This document shows positions 62,432 to 64,000 of a stretch of DNA of 64,000 bases, piece by piece. This DNA is from Roseibium sp. MMSF_3412 (GTDB taxonomy: Bacteria > Pseudomonadota > Alphaproteobacteria > Rhizobiales > Stappiaceae): assembly GCF_030733265.1 (NCBI RefSeq), contig NZ_JASHJI010000024.1, forward strand, positions 1-64,000. The letters run 5' to 3'. The position numbers were made by a program, and so were the translations under genes. The notes under the pieces were generated by a model. The model was not told the DNA's origin and ran no database searches. It was given only the letters and a program-made list of their open reading frames with translations. Each line of letters starts with the position of its first letter. The first letter of the stretch is position 1.

Positions 62432-64000
62432 TCAGTTAATGAGCACCATGCCGCCCTTGATGGTGTTGAAGGCTTGTCCCTCGACCGTCGTGAACAGTCC
62501 TTTTGCATCCAGTTGCATCTGACCCTGAATCTTAACCTGGAGGGCTTTTATTTCTATGCCCATCGGGGTCATGACGATCTTGCTTGAGCCGCATTTGAAC
62601 TCGATCTTCATTCCCGCCTTGACTTTCCAGGTCTGCCCAATGTCTTCCGTCACATTCACGCCGACCTTTTCAGTTCGATTGCCGTCGATCTTGGTTGTAC
62701 GATCGTTCTTCACATGAAGGTCGTCATTGTTTTCAACGACTGTTTCCATGTCTTTCTGGGCGTGAATGCCAATTTTCTCCTGACTTTTCGAATCGTCCAT
62801 GACGAACTCGTTGTAGCCGCCGCCGCCAACCGTTGAATCGGTCTTGATGCCTGACTTGTTCTTTTCGCCCGGCAGAGGATAAGGCGGCATGTTGTCGGCA
62901 TTATACACGGTCCCGATCACGATTGGCTGGTCAGGGTCGCCCTCAAGGAACTGGATGATGACTTCCTGGCCGACACGGGGAATGTACATGCCGCCCCAGT
63001 TCTTGCCGGAGACGACCTGGGCAACGCGCACGCGGCGCGATTGCGTCTTGTCACGGTCCCAATGGAATTCGACCATGATCTGACCGTACTCGTCGACATC
63101 AATCTCGCCATCGCCGACCACCTTGGCCGTTTGCGGTCCCGGGATCCGCGGCTTGGGCGTGTTGGCCGGTGTCTTGAACGGAATGTCGGACGCAAGGACA
63201 TCATACGTGCCGGTATAGGCCTCACCCTGTGCGCCCGCTTCGCCCGAGCGGTAACTCTCGGTGATGATCTGATGGCTGGCGCGGACGATCAGGTACTCCT
63301 TGTTCTGTGGCTGATGCGGGTGCTCCGTCAGATTGAAAAGACCGCCGGCATAAAAGCGCGGTACTTCGCCTGCAGCCTCGACGCGATTGTCGCCGGCCTG
63401 TTCGGCCTGAAGACGGATGTTGCTGTATTTGGTGCCTTTGTCCTTCTCGGTATAGCGGCCTGGATAGTCATAGCTTTCCAGCGACCCTGCCCGGTACGAA
63501 GAGCCGGCATCCTTGTCTGCTTCCAAAGATGCGCTCGGCTTTTCGAAGTCATAGTCGTTGATGGCAAATTTTCCGGTCCGGAAAGCGCGGCCGCCGGCCC
63601 AGTGATACAGATGTTCCACGTCGCGCTGGCTGTCTCCCCCCAGGTCGATGAAGGGAATGTTCGGATCGCCTTCGATCGGGCTGTAGGAAGACTTGGCGTC
63701 GGCGAGAATCATCGTGTGCTTGCCGTCCTTGTGCTCGAAGCAGTAGGAAATGCCGAACTCCTCCATCAGGCGGCAGCAGAAATCATAGTCCGATTCCCTG
63801 TACTGGACGCAGTAGTGAATCGGGTCGTAACTCTCGGTGAGCTTGTTCTCGAAATCCGCGAAGTCATGCTCGCCGAGAACCTCTGCAATGATGTCCGGGG
63901 CCGACTTGTCCTTGAACATTCTGCAGTTTGAATTTTTGGTCAGCAGCCAGAACCAGGGACGCAGGTTCAGTTTGTAGCGGTAGTAACCGTCCTTGTGACC
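62432..64000 (-). CDS. vgrG: T6SS spike protein VgrG (TssI), 5' end beyond window
   Basis: At least 520 residues of a VgrG; the frame runs open off the right edge (upstream residues GYYRYKLNLRPWFWLLTKNS fit the family), so the true start is beyond the window. The gp27/gp5-like core has YDFCCRLMEEFGISYCFEHK, then RVRVAQVVSGKNWGGMYIPR and VGQEVIIQFLEGDPDQPIVI, and the beta-helix repeats (VENNDDLHVKNDRTTKIDGN) lie near the end. There is no C-terminal effector extension. The reading direction implies more T6SS genes to the right. Confidence 0.95.
   Translation of the reverse strand, partial: GHKDGYYRYKLNLRPWFWLLTKNSNCRMFKDKSAPDIIAEVLGEHDFADFENKLTESYDPIHYCVQYRESDYDFCCRLMEEFGISYCFEHKDGKHTMILADAKSSYSPIEGDPNIPFIDLGGDSQRDVEHLYHWAGGRAFRTGKFAINDYDFEKPSASLEADKDAGSSYRAGSLESYDYPGRYTEKDKGTKYSNIRLQAEQAGDNRVEAAGEVPRFYAGGLFNLTEHPHQPQNKEYLIVRASHQIITESYRSGEAGAQGEAYTGTYDVLASDIPFKTPANTPKPRIPGPQTAKVVGDGEIDVDEYGQIMVEFHWDRDKTQSRRVRVAQVVSGKNWGGMYIPRVGQEVIIQFLEGDPDQPIVIGTVYNADNMPPYPLPGEKNKSGIKTDSTVGGGGYNEFVMDDSKSQEKIGIHAQKDMETVVENNDDLHVKNDRTTKIDGNRTEKVGVNVTEDIGQTWKVKAGMKIEFKCGSSKIVMTPMGIEIKALQVKIQGQMQLDAKGLFTTVEGQAFNTIKGGMVLIN

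Noticed and set aside
62432-64000. VgrG with a C-terminal effector domain
   Set aside because: The protein ends soon after the beta-helix and a short amphipathic stretch; no extra catalytic domain follows.

Overview
The window looks like chromosomal DNA of a GC-rich, free-living alphaproteobacterium, most likely a marine Stappiaceae/Roseibium (Labrenzia)-type organism. This is inferred from family content: an NDUFS4-like complex I accessory protein, many NitT/TauT ABC and TRAP transporters with LysR regulators, a two-domain cold-shock protein, a DUF192 protein and a type VI secretion locus with FHA, kinase and phosphatase genes. No ribosomal RNA is present, so the genus is not proven.

Left part (1-32 kb): ordinary accessory metabolism. 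There are small exported proteins (45-1454), then regulator-linked stress-type units: TetR with a DUF1330 protein, and HxlR with a five-gene DUF899/DUF2182/NTF2-like/SDR/membrane operon. tRNA-Arg, an NDUFS4-like gene, a Cds1-like PLP enzyme and a degenerate HAD protein follow. Next is a seven-gene catabolic cluster (creatininase-like, substrate-binding protein, ATPase, permease, cytosine-deaminase-like amidohydrolase, FAD oxidoreductase, NAD(P)H oxidoreductase) with a LysR regulator, for an unidentified nitrogenous ring compound. A TRAP-TAXI/sulfatase operon with its LysR regulator comes next, then PhzF/Lrp, a desaturase, a membrane-bound AraC regulator and a serine hydrolase.

Middle part (32.3-43.3 kb): a small, eroded genomic island sits in tRNA-Pro(TGG). 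The anticodon-to-5' half of the tRNA plus about 124 bp upstream of it is repeated 4.5 kb away. Between the repeats are three progressively shorter copies of the same integrase 3' end, each followed by different cargo: a SocA/Panacea-type toxin-antitoxin-like pair, a small membrane protein, and a three-gene set. Right of the island are a TylF-like methyltransferase, an IS5-type MITE, a papain-like protease with a peptidoglycan-binding domain, housekeeping genes, tRNA-Glu, and a gene (42355-43206) whose protein matches the catalytic motifs of the anthrax edema factor/ExoY nucleotidyl cyclase toxins.

Right part (43.7-64 kb): a type VI secretion locus read leftward from the right edge: vgrG, an unknown gene, tagH (FHA), tssK, tssL (with OmpA domain), tssM, tagF, a PP2C phosphatase and a Ser/Thr kinase. 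It is joined to an Exb/Tol-like module: two ExbD-type proteins, one ExbB-type protein, a TonB-like Pro/Val-rich protein, two small exported proteins and a secreted caspase-like protein. The kinase and the TonB-like protein share an unrecognised C-terminal domain of about 200 residues, which ties the phosphorylation pathway to the Exb-like module. Sheath, Hcp and baseplate genes are not in the window and probably lie beyond its right edge.
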